DNA of 64,000 nucleotides from Massilia agrisoli (GTDB lineage: Bacteria > Pseudomonadota > Gammaproteobacteria > Burkholderiales > Burkholderiaceae_D), in contig NZ_JAJHPV010000013.1 of NCBI RefSeq assembly GCF_020831365.1, positions 930,001 to 994,000 on the forward strand. The letters run 5' to 3'. The translations under genes were made by a program, and so were the position numbers. Under the pieces are notes generated by a model. The model was not told the origin of the DNA. It was given only the letters and a program-made list of their open reading frames with translations, and made no database searches. Of the stretch, positions 52,329 through 60,656 are shown one piece after another (position 1 is the first letter of the stretch; the number at the start of each line of letters is the position of its first letter).

Positions 52329-52808
52329 ATGAATAACATTGACGCCGGCTACGCGCCGCGCGAAGTACTCGCTATCGCCATCGATGGTGAGGAGTACGGT
52401 ATCGATATCGGCCGCATCCAGGAAATCCGCGGCTATGACGCAGTCACCCGGATTGCCAACGCACCCGGGTTCATCAAGGGCGTCATCAACCTGCGCGGGG
52501 TGATCCTGCCCATCGTTGACCTGCGCGTGATCCTTGGCGTCGCCGCCCCGGTGTATGACGCGCTGACGGTCGTCGTCGTGCTGTCGATCGGCGGCCAGAC
52601 GCTCGGCCTGGTGGTAGACAGCGTGTCGGACGTCATCACGCTCGCCCCCGAACAGATCAAGCCGCCGCCCGGTGCCACCGGTGCGCTGGCGATCGACTAC
52701 ATCGTCGGCGTCGGCACCGTCGATGAGCGCATGCTGATCCTGGTCGACATCGCGCGCCTGATGTCGTCCCACCACATGCTTGCCCTTGACACCGCACTGG
52801 CTGCGTAA
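52329..52808 (+). CDS. cheW: chemotaxis coupling protein CheW
   Basis: A 159-residue SH3-like adaptor that couples chemoreceptors to the CheA kinase. EVLAIAIDGEEYGIDIGRIQEIRGY, the receptor-binding NAPGFIKGVINLRGVILPIVDLRVILG and LGLVVDSVSDVITL are all standard CheW blocks. The chemoreceptor gene starts 36 bases downstream, so this is a receptor-CheW pair outside any complete che operon in the window. Confidence 0.95.
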   Translation: MNNIDAGYAPREVLAIAIDGEEYGIDIGRIQEIRGYDAVTRIANAPGFIKGVINLRGVILPIVDLRVILGVAAPVYDALTVVVVLSIGGQTLGLVVDSVSDVITLAPEQIKPPPGATGALAIDYIVGVGTVDERMLILVDIARLMSSHHMLALDTALAA

Positions 52809-52844
52809 GCGCCGCGCTTTCTAAGAACATACAAGAGAAACACG

Positions 52845-54509
52845 ATGAATCTATCAAAACTGAAAGTTGGAACCCGCCTGACGCTGGGCTTCGGCGTCGT
52901 CTGCCTGCTGCTGGTCATCACGATCGGCGTGGGGCTCAGCAAGCTCGCCACCCTCGATGCGGGCACCCACCTGATTGTTGGTGACAAGTGGCCAAAGCTG
53001 CGCAAGGCCAGCATGCTGCTGACCAGCGTCGACACCATTGCGATCTCGTTGCGTAACATGATGCTGAATGCAAATGCCGACGACCGCAAGGGCCAGGTCA
53101 GCGCCATTATGGCGTCGCGCCAGGCGGGCGACGCCACGATCGATGAGCTGCAGCGCGCGATCAAGTCCGAAAAAGGGACGGCGATGCTGCGCGCCATCGT
53201 CGAGCACCGCGCCAGATACCGGGAAGGACAGGACAAACTGCTGGCGCTGATCGCCGCTGGCGACGATGAGGGCGCGAAGGCCTACCTTTCCAATGAGCTG
53301 CGTCCGGTCCTGGGAGCCTACAAGGAGAAGCTCAATATCCTGATCGACCACGAAGTCAGGCAGATTGAAGAAACGGCCGACGCGGCAGTCGTGACCTATG
53401 AAGCTGCGCGCACCCTGATGCTGGGCCTGGGCGCCATCGCCATCGCGCTGGCCGCCGCGATCGGCTACTCGATCACGCGCCGCCTGCTGCTGCAGCTGGG
53501 CGGCGAGCCCGACTATGCTTCCTCGATCGCAGCGGAAATCGCGGCGGGCAACCTGGGCGTGCAGGTGGCGGTCCGCCCGGGCGACACGGCCAGCATGTTA
53601 TACGCGATGGCCGCCATGCGCGAGCAGCTTGCCAAGGTGGTCCTCGAAGTGCGCACCAGCACGGACATGATCCACACCGCGTCGAGTGAAATCGCGGCCG
53701 GCAACCAGGAACTGTCGGCGCGTACCGAACAGCAAGCCAGCGCGCTGGAAGAAACCGCGTCGTCGATGGAGGAGCTGACCTCGACCGTGCGCCAGAACGC
53801 CGACAACGCCCGCCAGGCCAACCAGCTGGCGGTGTCGGCCTCGGACGTGGCCTCAAAGGGCGGCGCGGTCGTGGCGCAAGTGGTCGACACCATGCAATCG
53901 ATCAATGAGTCGTCCAGGAGCATCGTCGACATCATCAGCGTCATCGACGGCATCGCCTTCCAGACCAACATCCTGGCGCTGAACGCGGCGGTGGAAGCGG
54001 CGCGCGCCGGCGAGCAGGGCCGCGGCTTCGCCGTGGTGGCGTCTGAAGTGCGCACGCTGGCGCAACGTTCGGCCAGCGCGGCGAAGGAAATCAAGGCGCT
54101 GATCGACAATTCGGTGACCAAGGTCGACCAGGGCGCCAGGCTGGTGGACCAGGCCGGCGTGACGATGGACGCGATCATCCAGAGCGTGCGCAGCGTTACC
54201 GACATCATGAGCGAGATCTCCGCCGCCAGCGCCGAGCAAAGCGCCGGCATCGAGCAGATCAACATGGCGGTGACCCAGATGGACCAGGTCACGCAGCAAA
54301 ACGCCGCCTTGGTGGAAGAGGCCGCTGCCGCCTCGGCCCAGATGCAGGACCAGGCCGCCGGACTGACGCGTGCGGTCAGCCTGTTCAGGCTGGGCGCAAC
54401 GGAGCAGGCGCCGGCGGCGCTGGCCCCGGTCCGGCGCGCCGCGCCAAAGCCGGCCCCGCGCATGATTGCGGCCACCGCCGGTGCTGCTGGCGACTGGGCA
54501 AGCTTCTAA
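52845..54509 (+). CDS. methyl-accepting chemotaxis protein with four-helix-bundle sensor
   Basis: A 554-residue chemoreceptor. TM1 is about residues 11-33, a four-helix-bundle ligand domain (4HB_MCP type) runs to about 185, and TM2 to about 210, followed by HAMP and the cytoplasmic signalling hairpin with the tip [20 protein letters not shown] near residue 372. The C-terminus is GDWASF, whose last residues fit the xWxxF pentapeptide that tethers CheR, after a flexible linker. The ligand is unknown. It forms a pair with the CheW gene upstream. Confidence 0.94.
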   Translation: MNLSKLKVGTRLTLGFGVVCLLLVITIGVGLSKLATLDAGTHLIVGDKWPKLRKASMLLTSVDTIAISLRNMMLNANADDRKGQVSAIMASRQAGDATIDELQRAIKSEKGTAMLRAIVEHRARYREGQDKLLALIAAGDDEGAKAYLSNELRPVLGAYKEKLNILIDHEVRQIEETADAAVVTYEAARTLMLGLGAIAIALAAAIGYSITRRLLLQLGGEPDYASSIAAEIAAGNLGVQVAVRPGDTASMLYAMAAMREQLAKVVLEVRTSTDMIHTASSEIAAGNQELSARTEQQASALEETASSMEELTSTVRQNADNARQANQLAVSASDVASKGGAVVAQVVDTMQSINESSRSIVDIISVIDGIAFQTNILALNAAVEAARAGEQGRGFAVVASEVRTLAQRSASAAKEIKALIDNSVTKVDQGARLVDQAGVTMDAIIQSVRSVTDIMSEISAASAEQSAGIEQINMAVTQMDQVTQQNAALVEEAAAASAQMQDQAAGLTRAVSLFRLGATEQAPAALAPVRRAAPKPAPRMIAATAGAAGDWASF

Positions 54510-54606
54510 GGAAATCACGCAATCCGGTGGCGCGGGCGCAGTGCGCACGCGCACGCGGTGCTAACATGTACGCATCGACGTCGCCTGCGATGAAAGAGGT
54601 GCCAGC

Positions 54607-55335
54607 ATGAAAGCAATCGTTACCGGACACACCAAAGGGCTGGGCGAGGCCATCGCCTCGGACCTGCTCACGCGCGACATCCCGGTACTGGGACTGGCGC
54701 GCACATTTTCCGACGCCATGCAGGCGCGCTGCCCCGGCCTGCTGTCGCAGATCGAAATCGACCTGGCCGATGCCAACGCCCTCGGCAACTGGCTTGCCGG
54801 CAGCGCGCTGCGCCATTTCCTGGCAGGCGACAACGCCATCCTCCTCATCAATAACGCCGGCGTCGTGCAGCCGGTGGGCACCTTGCTCGACCAGGACCCG
54901 CTGGCGGTGGCGCGCGCCGTCACGCTCAACATCGCCGCGCCGATGATGCTGTCGGCGGCCGTGGTCGCGCTCAGCCAGGGCGCCGAGCGCCGCATCCTGC
55001 ATGTCTCGAGCGGCGCCGGGCGCAATGCCTACCCGGGCTGGAGCGTGTATTGCGCCACCAAGGCCGCGCTCGACCAGCACGCGCGCGCGGTCGCGCTCGA
55101 CGCCGTGCCGGGCGTGCGCATCTGCAGCCTGGCGCCCGGCGTGATCGACACCGATATGCAGGCCGAAATCCGCGCCACGCCGCCTGAGCGCTTTCCGCTG
55201 CGCGAGCGCTTCGTGGAACTGGAGCGCGCAGGCGAACTGAGCCCGCCGCAACAAACGGCGCGCGCAGTAGTCGAATACATGCTCGGCACCGGTTTCGGGC
55301 GCGAGCCGGTGGACGACCTGCGCACCACCAGGTAG
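54607..55335 (+). CDS. short-chain dehydrogenase/reductase
   Basis: A 242-residue oxidoreductase. The cofactor loop is GHTKGLGEAIA, the NNAG motif follows (LLINNAGVVQPVG), and the catalytic Ser-Tyr-Lys is in VSSGAGRNAYPGWSVYCATKAAL. It lies near the benzil/sepiapterin reductase subgroup and probably uses NADPH. AAAGAGGTG precedes the ATG. Its neighbours (chemoreceptor upstream, UspA downstream) give no pathway hint. Confidence 0.92.
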   Translation: MKAIVTGHTKGLGEAIASDLLTRDIPVLGLARTFSDAMQARCPGLLSQIEIDLADANALGNWLAGSALRHFLAGDNAILLINNAGVVQPVGTLLDQDPLAVARAVTLNIAAPMMLSAAVVALSQGAERRILHVSSGAGRNAYPGWSVYCATKAALDQHARAVALDAVPGVRICSLAPGVIDTDMQAEIRATPPERFPLRERFVELERAGELSPPQQTARAVVEYMLGTGFGREPVDDLRTTR

Positions 55336-55362
55336 CAGCAGGCATCACCGCGAGGAGGGGCG

Positions 55363-55824
55363 ATGTACAAGCACATCTTGTTGCCGACCGACGGTTCGGC
55401 CCTGTCACGCAAGGCGGTGCGCAGCGCCGTGCTGTTTGCCAAGGAGGCCGGCGCGCGCATTACCGCCATCCATGTGCTGGCCACCCCAGGCGCGGACGAG
55501 CTGGAAGCCTGGACCCACCATGACCCCGACTTTGCCGACAGGCGCGCGCGCCTGTTCCAGAAATTCGCCGACGCCGCGCTCCAGTTCGCCAGCGACAGCG
55601 CCGCCGCGCAAGGCGTTCCCTGTTCGGTGCGGCTCGTGATGGGCGAGGAACCCTGGCGCGCCATCGTCGACACCGCCCAGGCCGCCCAATGCGACCTGGT
55701 GTTCCTGGCCGCGCATGGCGCCAGGGGCGGGTCCGCCCAACTGCTGGGCAGCGAGGCGCTCAAGGTGCTGGTCCACAGCAGTGTCCCCGTGCTGGTGCAC
55801 AAGCCAGCCGCCGGAGCGCCTTGA
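55363..55824 (+). CDS. universal stress protein, UspA family
   Basis: A 153-residue UspA-fold protein. It starts with HILLPTDGSALSRKAVRSAVLFA, the first strand and helix of the family, and ends GARGGSAQLLGSEALKVLVHSSVPVLV, with the glycine-rich ATP-binding loop. The acidic Asp at position 9 is the conserved one for nucleotide binding. GAGGAGGGGCG precedes the ATG. It may share a transcript with the SDR 27 bases upstream. Confidence 0.93.
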   Translation: MYKHILLPTDGSALSRKAVRSAVLFAKEAGARITAIHVLATPGADELEAWTHHDPDFADRRARLFQKFADAALQFASDSAAAQGVPCSVRLVMGEEPWRAIVDTAQAAQCDLVFLAAHGARGGSAQLLGSEALKVLVHSSVPVLVHKPAAGAP

Positions 55825-55941
55825 ACTGCCCGGTATTGACAGGCGTCTTGCCCCGCTTGAGGCGAGCTGGGGAAAAAGGTATTCTACGGACCAGCCCGCC
55901 TTCTCCCGCGCGCCCACCGATTACCTGACCCGCGGACCATC

Positions 55942-58900
55942 ATGCCAAGCGAGCTCAACTGCGTCACATTGAAGGACAACCACGACGTCCCACGGATGTT
56001 CGCCGGCGAGGGCGAGATGGTGCGCCGGGTCAACGAGCATGACTGGGAGGACACGCCGCTCGGGCCGGTGTCCGGCTGGCCCGACAGCATCCGGGCGGCC
56101 GTCAGCATCGCGCTGGGCTCCAACTTCCAGCTGGTGGTGCTGTCCGGCCCCGAACTGGTCTACATCTACAACGACGCTTCGATCTGCATCTTCGGCGAGA
56201 AGCATCCGTGGGCGCTCGGCAAGCCGACCTCGCTGGTATGGTCGGAAGCATGGGCCACGCTCGGCCCGATGCTCCACTCGGTGCTCGACACCGGCCGCGC
56301 GCTGCGCCACGACGACCTGCTGCTGGTGTTGCAGCGTTACGGCTACGTCGAGGAATGCTACTTCACTTTTTCGTACAGCCCGATCCGCAGCGACGACGGC
56401 ATCGCCGGGGTGTTCATCTCGGTGATCGAAACCTCGGAACGGGTCGTCAACGAACGCCGCCTGCGCACCCTGGGCGAACTGGCGGCGCGGGTGGCTTCGG
56501 GGCGCGGCGAACAGGTGTACGCGGCGCTGGCCGAGGCGCTGTCGCAGAGCCTCGACGACCTGCCGTGCGCCGCGCTCTACCTCGTCGAGCCGGGACAGCG
56601 CGCGCCGCGCACCGTGTTCCATACGGGCGTGGAGGGCGGCTGCATCCATGCCGCCGGACCGGCCGCGCGCGCCTTCGCCACCGGCCAGGTGCAGGAGTTC
56701 GACGCCAGCGAGATGCTGGCCGGCGACGCCTCCTATGGCATCTGGCCGGAGCGTCCGCGCCACGGCCTGGCCTATCCGCTGATGCTGCCCGGGGCGCGCC
56801 AGGCTTGCGGCGTGTTCGTCATCGGCGTCAACCCGCGCAAGGCGCTCGATGCGGCGCACCGCACCTTCCTCGATTTCGTCGCCGGCCACGTCGCCACCGC
56901 GATCGCCAACGCCGAGGCGGCGCGCATCGAGCGCGAGCGCATGACGGCGATGGCGGAGCTGAACCGCTCCAGGAGCGCCTTCTTCGCCAACGCCAGCCAC
57001 GAGCTGCGCACCCCGCTGACCCTGATCCTCGGGCCGCTCGAGGGCCTGCTCGAATCGCCCGGCGCGGTGGCGGACGGCGCCCGCGAACCGCTCGAGATGG
57101 CGCGCCGCAACGCGCTGCGCATGAAGCGGCTGGTCAATTCCCTGCTCGATTTCGCCAGCATCGAAGCGGGCCGCATGCAGGTGCGGATGGAACGCACCGA
57201 CCTGGCCCAGGTGACGCTCGGCCTGGCCAGCCTGTTCAGGCCTTCCTTCGACAGCGCCGGCGTGGCGTTCGCGGCATCGGTGCCGCCGCACCCGGTCGAC
57301 GTGCTGATCGACCTTGAGATGTGGGAAAAGGTGGTCCTCAACCTGCTGTCGAACGCGCTCAAGTTCACCCCGCAGGGCAAGGTGGAACTGGCGCTGCGCG
57401 AGGACGACGGCGTCATCGTGCTGTCGGTCAGCGACACGGGCGTGGGCATCGGCGCGCACGACCTGCCGCACATCTTCGAGCGCTTCTACCGCGGCGCGCA
57501 TCACAGCGAACGCGCCGGCGCAGAGGGCAGCGGTCTTGGCCTGGCGCTGGCGTCGGAGCTGGTGCGCCTGCTCGACGGCAGCCTGGAGGCCGACAGCGCC
57601 GAGGGCGTGGGCACGACGATCGCCGCGCGCATTCCGGCGCGCCGCGCGGCGCCAGGCAACGATGGCGCGGACCTGCGCGCCGAGATCCGCCTCAACGCCC
57701 AGGGCGAGGCGATCGTGGCGGACGCACGGCGCGCCGCCGATGCGCGCGCCGCGCGTGCGCCAGCCGGGGCGCCCCCTGCGGCGGCGGCCGGCGCCGGCCT
57801 GATCAAGGCCGTGGTCATTGACGACAACGCCGACGTCGTGCGCTACCTCGAATGCCTGTTGCAGCCCTGGTGCGCGGTCGCAACGGCCGGCGAGGCCGCA
57901 GCCGGCCTGGATGCGGTGCGCCGCATCCGTCCCGATATCGTGCTGCTGGACGTGATGATGCCGGGGATTGACGGCTTCGAGCTGCTGCGCACCATCCGCG
58001 GCGACGAAGCGATCCAGTCGATCCCGGTAATCATCCTGTCGGCCCACGCGGGCGAGGATGCGCGCCTGGAGGCGCTGGCGGCTGGCGCCGACGACTACCT
58101 GGTCAAGCCGTTCAGCGCGCGCGAACTGGTCGCCATGGTGCACGCGCACGTCAAGCTGGTGCGCACCCGCCGCGCGCTGGCCGAGCGCGAGGCGCACTTG
58201 CTGAACCAGATCGCGGAAGTCAGCAGCGACCTGGAAAGCGTCATGGAAGGCACCAGCGACGCCTTCCTCAGCGTCGATCCCGAGCTGCGCATCGTGGCCA
58301 TCAAGAAGATCCGCTCGTCGCTGCTGAACGAAGCGCCCGAAGCGATGATTGGCCGCCAGCTGCCCGATGTCGAGCCTGAATTCGCGCCGGTGGCCGACGC
58401 CCTGCTGCGCGCCATGCGCGAGCGCCGCACGGTCGGCCTGCACTTCCTGCACCGGCCAAGCGAGCGCTGGTTCAGCGTGCGCTGCTATCCGGGCGGGAAG
58501 GGGGCGATCGCGTTTGCCAACGAGATCACGCGCCAGAAAAATGCCGAGGCGCGGCTCCGGCAAGCCCACGCCGAGCTGGAAACCCGGGTGCTGGAACGCA
58601 CGCGCGACCTGGACACCGCCAACGCGCTGCTCGAAGCCGTCTTCGACCGTTCGCCGGCCGGCATCGTGATGGCCGACTTCGACGGCCGCATCGTGCGCGC
58701 CAACGCGGCCTTCGAGCGGCTGGTGGGCGTGGGCGGGCAGCAGCTCAAGGCCTTGACGATCGAGCGCCTGGCCGATCCGGCCGACGCCGCGCTGAGCCGG
58801 ATGCTGGTCGAACAGCTGCGCGCCGGCCAGACCGACACCTTCCTGATCGAGATGCGCTACCGCAGGCCGGACGGCAGCGTGACCTGGGCCGAGAATTTTG

Positions 58901-59682
58901 TCGGCACCATCAACGGCGACGACGGCAAGCCGCGCTATATCGTCAAGATCGTGCAGGACATCAGCAGCCGCAAGGCCGCCGCCGACGAGATCCTCGCTTC
59001 GCGCAACGAGCTGCGCTTTTTGTACGACTGGCTTCAGCACGTGCGCAAGGACGAACGGATCGCGCTGGCGCGCGAAGTGCATGACCAGCTGGGACAGATC
59101 CTGTCTGCGGCCAAGATCGACATCAAGCTGCTGCTGGAAGATATCCAGGCCAGCAGCGGCGCGCTGCCGCGCCGCAAACTCGTGGCGGAACTGAACAGCG
59201 CGTCCGATACGCTCGACCAGGCGATCGATTCGGCGCGCTCGATCGCAATGCAGCTGCGCCCGCCCGCGATCCAGAACCAGGGCCTGTACTCGGCGCTGGC
59301 ATGGCATGCGCGCGACTTCGAGCGGCGCACCCGCGTGGCGGTGGCGCTCGACCTGCCGGCCGATAGGGGCGGGCCGGCATGTCCGGGGGGCGAGGCGCTG
59401 TTCAGGATATTCATGGAGGCGCTGACCAATATCCTGCGCCACGCGCGCGCCAGCAGCGTGTCGGTCTGCGCGCAGCGGCGCGGCCAGCGCATGTTGCTGC
59501 GCGTGCGCGACAATGGCGTCGGCATCCCGGCGGCGCGGGTGCGCGCGCCTGGAACCCTGGGGCTGGTGGGGATGCGCGAGCGCGCCGAACTGGTGCATGG
59601 ACGGGTCGGCATCCGCCGGCTGCGCTCCGGCGGCACGCTGCTGTCGGCGCTGGTGCCAGTGTCCGATTTCCGCGAGACTTGA
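55942..59682 (+). CDS. hybrid histidine kinase with two complete kinase cores
   Basis: A 1246-residue cytosolic sensor kinase. In order: PAS-like domain (about 30-165), GAF-like domain (about 175-330), HisKA with H353 (ASHELRTPL) and its HATPase (NLLSNALKFTP near 467, then GSGLGLAL), a receiver with phospho-acceptor D670 (LLDVMMPG), two PAS domains (about 755-870 and 895-1020), and a second, HisKA_3-type kinase with H1047 (REVHDQLGQILSAAKIDIKLL) and its own HATPase (NILRHARAS, GLVGMRERAEL). The second core is of the NarX/NarQ kind and the NarL-type regulator follows 34 bases later, so it likely phosphorylates that. The first core may phosphorylate D670. No membrane segment. Two kinase classes in one chain is unusual. 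Confidence 0.9.
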   Translation: MPSELNCVTLKDNHDVPRMFAGEGEMVRRVNEHDWEDTPLGPVSGWPDSIRAAVSIALGSNFQLVVLSGPELVYIYNDASICIFGEKHPWALGKPTSLVWSEAWATLGPMLHSVLDTGRALRHDDLLLVLQRYGYVEECYFTFSYSPIRSDDGIAGVFISVIETSERVVNERRLRTLGELAARVASGRGEQVYAALAEALSQSLDDLPCAALYLVEPGQRAPRTVFHTGVEGGCIHAAGPAARAFATGQVQEFDASEMLAGDASYGIWPERPRHGLAYPLMLPGARQACGVFVIGVNPRKALDAAHRTFLDFVAGHVATAIANAEAARIERERMTAMAELNRSRSAFFANASHELRTPLTLILGPLEGLLESPGAVADGAREPLEMARRNALRMKRLVNSLLDFASIEAGRMQVRMERTDLAQVTLGLASLFRPSFDSAGVAFAASVPPHPVDVLIDLEMWEKVVLNLLSNALKFTPQGKVELALREDDGVIVLSVSDTGVGIGAHDLPHIFERFYRGAHHSERAGAEGSGLGLALASELVRLLDGSLEADSAEGVGTTIAARIPARRAAPGNDGADLRAEIRLNAQGEAIVADARRAADARAARAPAGAPPAAAAGAGLIKAVVIDDNADVVRYLECLLQPWCAVATAGEAAAGLDAVRRIRPDIVLLDVMMPGIDGFELLRTIRGDEAIQSIPVIILSAHAGEDARLEALAAGADDYLVKPFSARELVAMVHAHVKLVRTRRALAEREAHLLNQIAEVSSDLESVMEGTSDAFLSVDPELRIVAIKKIRSSLLNEAPEAMIGRQLPDVEPEFAPVADALLRAMRERRTVGLHFLHRPSERWFSVRCYPGGKGAIAFANEITRQKNAEARLRQAHAELETRVLERTRDLDTANALLEAVFDRSPAGIVMADFDGRIVRANAAFERLVGVGGQQLKALTIERLADPADAALSRMLVEQLRAGQTDTFLIEMRYRRPDGSVTWAENFVGTINGDDGKPRYIVKIVQDISSRKAAADEILASRNELRFLYDWLQHVRKDERIALAREVHDQLGQILSAAKIDIKLLLEDIQASSGALPRRKLVAELNSASDTLDQAIDSARSIAMQLRPPAIQNQGLYSALAWHARDFERRTRVAVALDLPADRGGPACPGGEALFRIFMEALTNILRHARASSVSVCAQRRGQRMLLRVRDNGVGIPAARVRAPGTLGLVGMRERAELVHGRVGIRRLRSGGTLLSALVPVSDFRET

Positions 59683-59716
59683 TACACTGTAGCCGGATCA
59701 AAAAAACGAGACCACA

Positions 59717-60349
59717 TTGATAAAAATTGTAATCGCCGACGACCACGCGCTGATCCGCGAGGGCATCAAGAAAATCATCCGTTCCTCGCGCGACCTGCAC
59801 ATCGTGGGCGAGGCGGCCGGCTTCAATGAACTGCTCGACCTGATTCCCGGGGCCGAGCCGGACGTGGTCATCCTCGACCTGTCGCTGCCCAACTACGAAG
59901 GCCTGGCCGGGCTGCTGGAACTGAAAGCCCGGTTCCCCCGGCAGTGCGTGCTGATCCTGTCGATGTTCCCGGAAGAGCAGTTCGCGGTCGCGGCGCTGCG
60001 CGCCGGCGCGGCCGGCTACGTAACCAAGGGCATGGCCGCCGAAGAGCTGATCCAGGCGGTGCGGCGGGTTACTGCCGGCGCCAGCTATATCAGCGAACAC
60101 CTGGCCGAGTTGCTGGTCACCGACGCCACCGCGCCCCAGCAGCTGGCGGTGCATGAAACGCTCACCCCGCGCGAGCGCGACGTGCTGCGCATGATCGGTT
60201 CGGGACGCCAGATCAAGCAGGTGTCGGCCGAACTGGGCATCAGCATCAGCTCGGTCAACACCTACCGCGCCCGCATCTTCAAGAAAATGGGCCTGTCGTC
60301 GAATGCGGCGCTGATCCGCTATGCGCTCAAGTTCGGTCTGGTGGCCTGA
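59717..60349 (+). CDS. NarL/FixJ-family response regulator
   Basis: A 210-residue regulator with a receiver domain (IKIVIADDHALIREGI; phospho-acceptor in VVILDLSLPN) and a C-terminal LuxR-type helix-turn-helix (LTPRERDVLRMIGSGRQIKQVSAELGISISSVNTY). The start is a TTG at 59717 with no better ATG nearby. Immediately downstream of the kinase gene, it is the likely output partner of its HisKA_3 core, forming an unorthodox two-component system. The targets are unknown. Confidence 0.92.
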   Translation: MIKIVIADDHALIREGIKKIIRSSRDLHIVGEAAGFNELLDLIPGAEPDVVILDLSLPNYEGLAGLLELKARFPRQCVLILSMFPEEQFAVAALRAGAAGYVTKGMAAEELIQAVRRVTAGASYISEHLAELLVTDATAPQQLAVHETLTPRERDVLRMIGSGRQIKQVSAELGISISSVNTYRARIFKKMGLSSNAALIRYALKFGLVA

Positions 60350-60656
60350 TCCGACCTTCCCGCCGTGCCCGTCACAGTTTTTACGACCTGGTGGCGGGAT
60401 CCCTGTGGTCCTGCAAGCGCCACTGCGTCTTCCCGCGCGACACCTTGTTGCGCCGCTCATACGAACGAACCGCCATGTTCGCTCCGGATGAAATAAACTT
60501 GCTTTGCGAGGCCGGGCCGCATTACCCTCGATATAACGGACATATCCCTACGGAAACAGTCGCGCGGCGCGTGTCCATGGCCACCTGCGCATAGTCCTTC
60601 CGCCTGCCCGATGGCGCTTCCAGGCCGGTGCGTCGACATGATGTTATTAGAGAACT
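60350..60656. other. intergenic region before the c-di-GMP gene
   Basis: About 307 bases. No supported gene, terminator or structured element was recognised. Short open frames here lack ribosome binding sites and family similarity. A promoter for the next gene is expected but not clearly seen. Confidence 0.4.

Noticed and set aside
55921-59598. A 1225-codon open frame on the minus strand opposite the hybrid kinase.
   Set aside because: It is an antisense shadow: in GC-rich coding sequence the opposite frame lacks stops. The product is Ala/Arg/His-rich with no domain, while the plus strand holds a full kinase.
60391-60594. A 67-codon frame between the response regulator and the c-di-GMP gene.
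   Set aside because: No ribosome binding site, no family-like sequence and composition unlike a protein; treated as intergenic.
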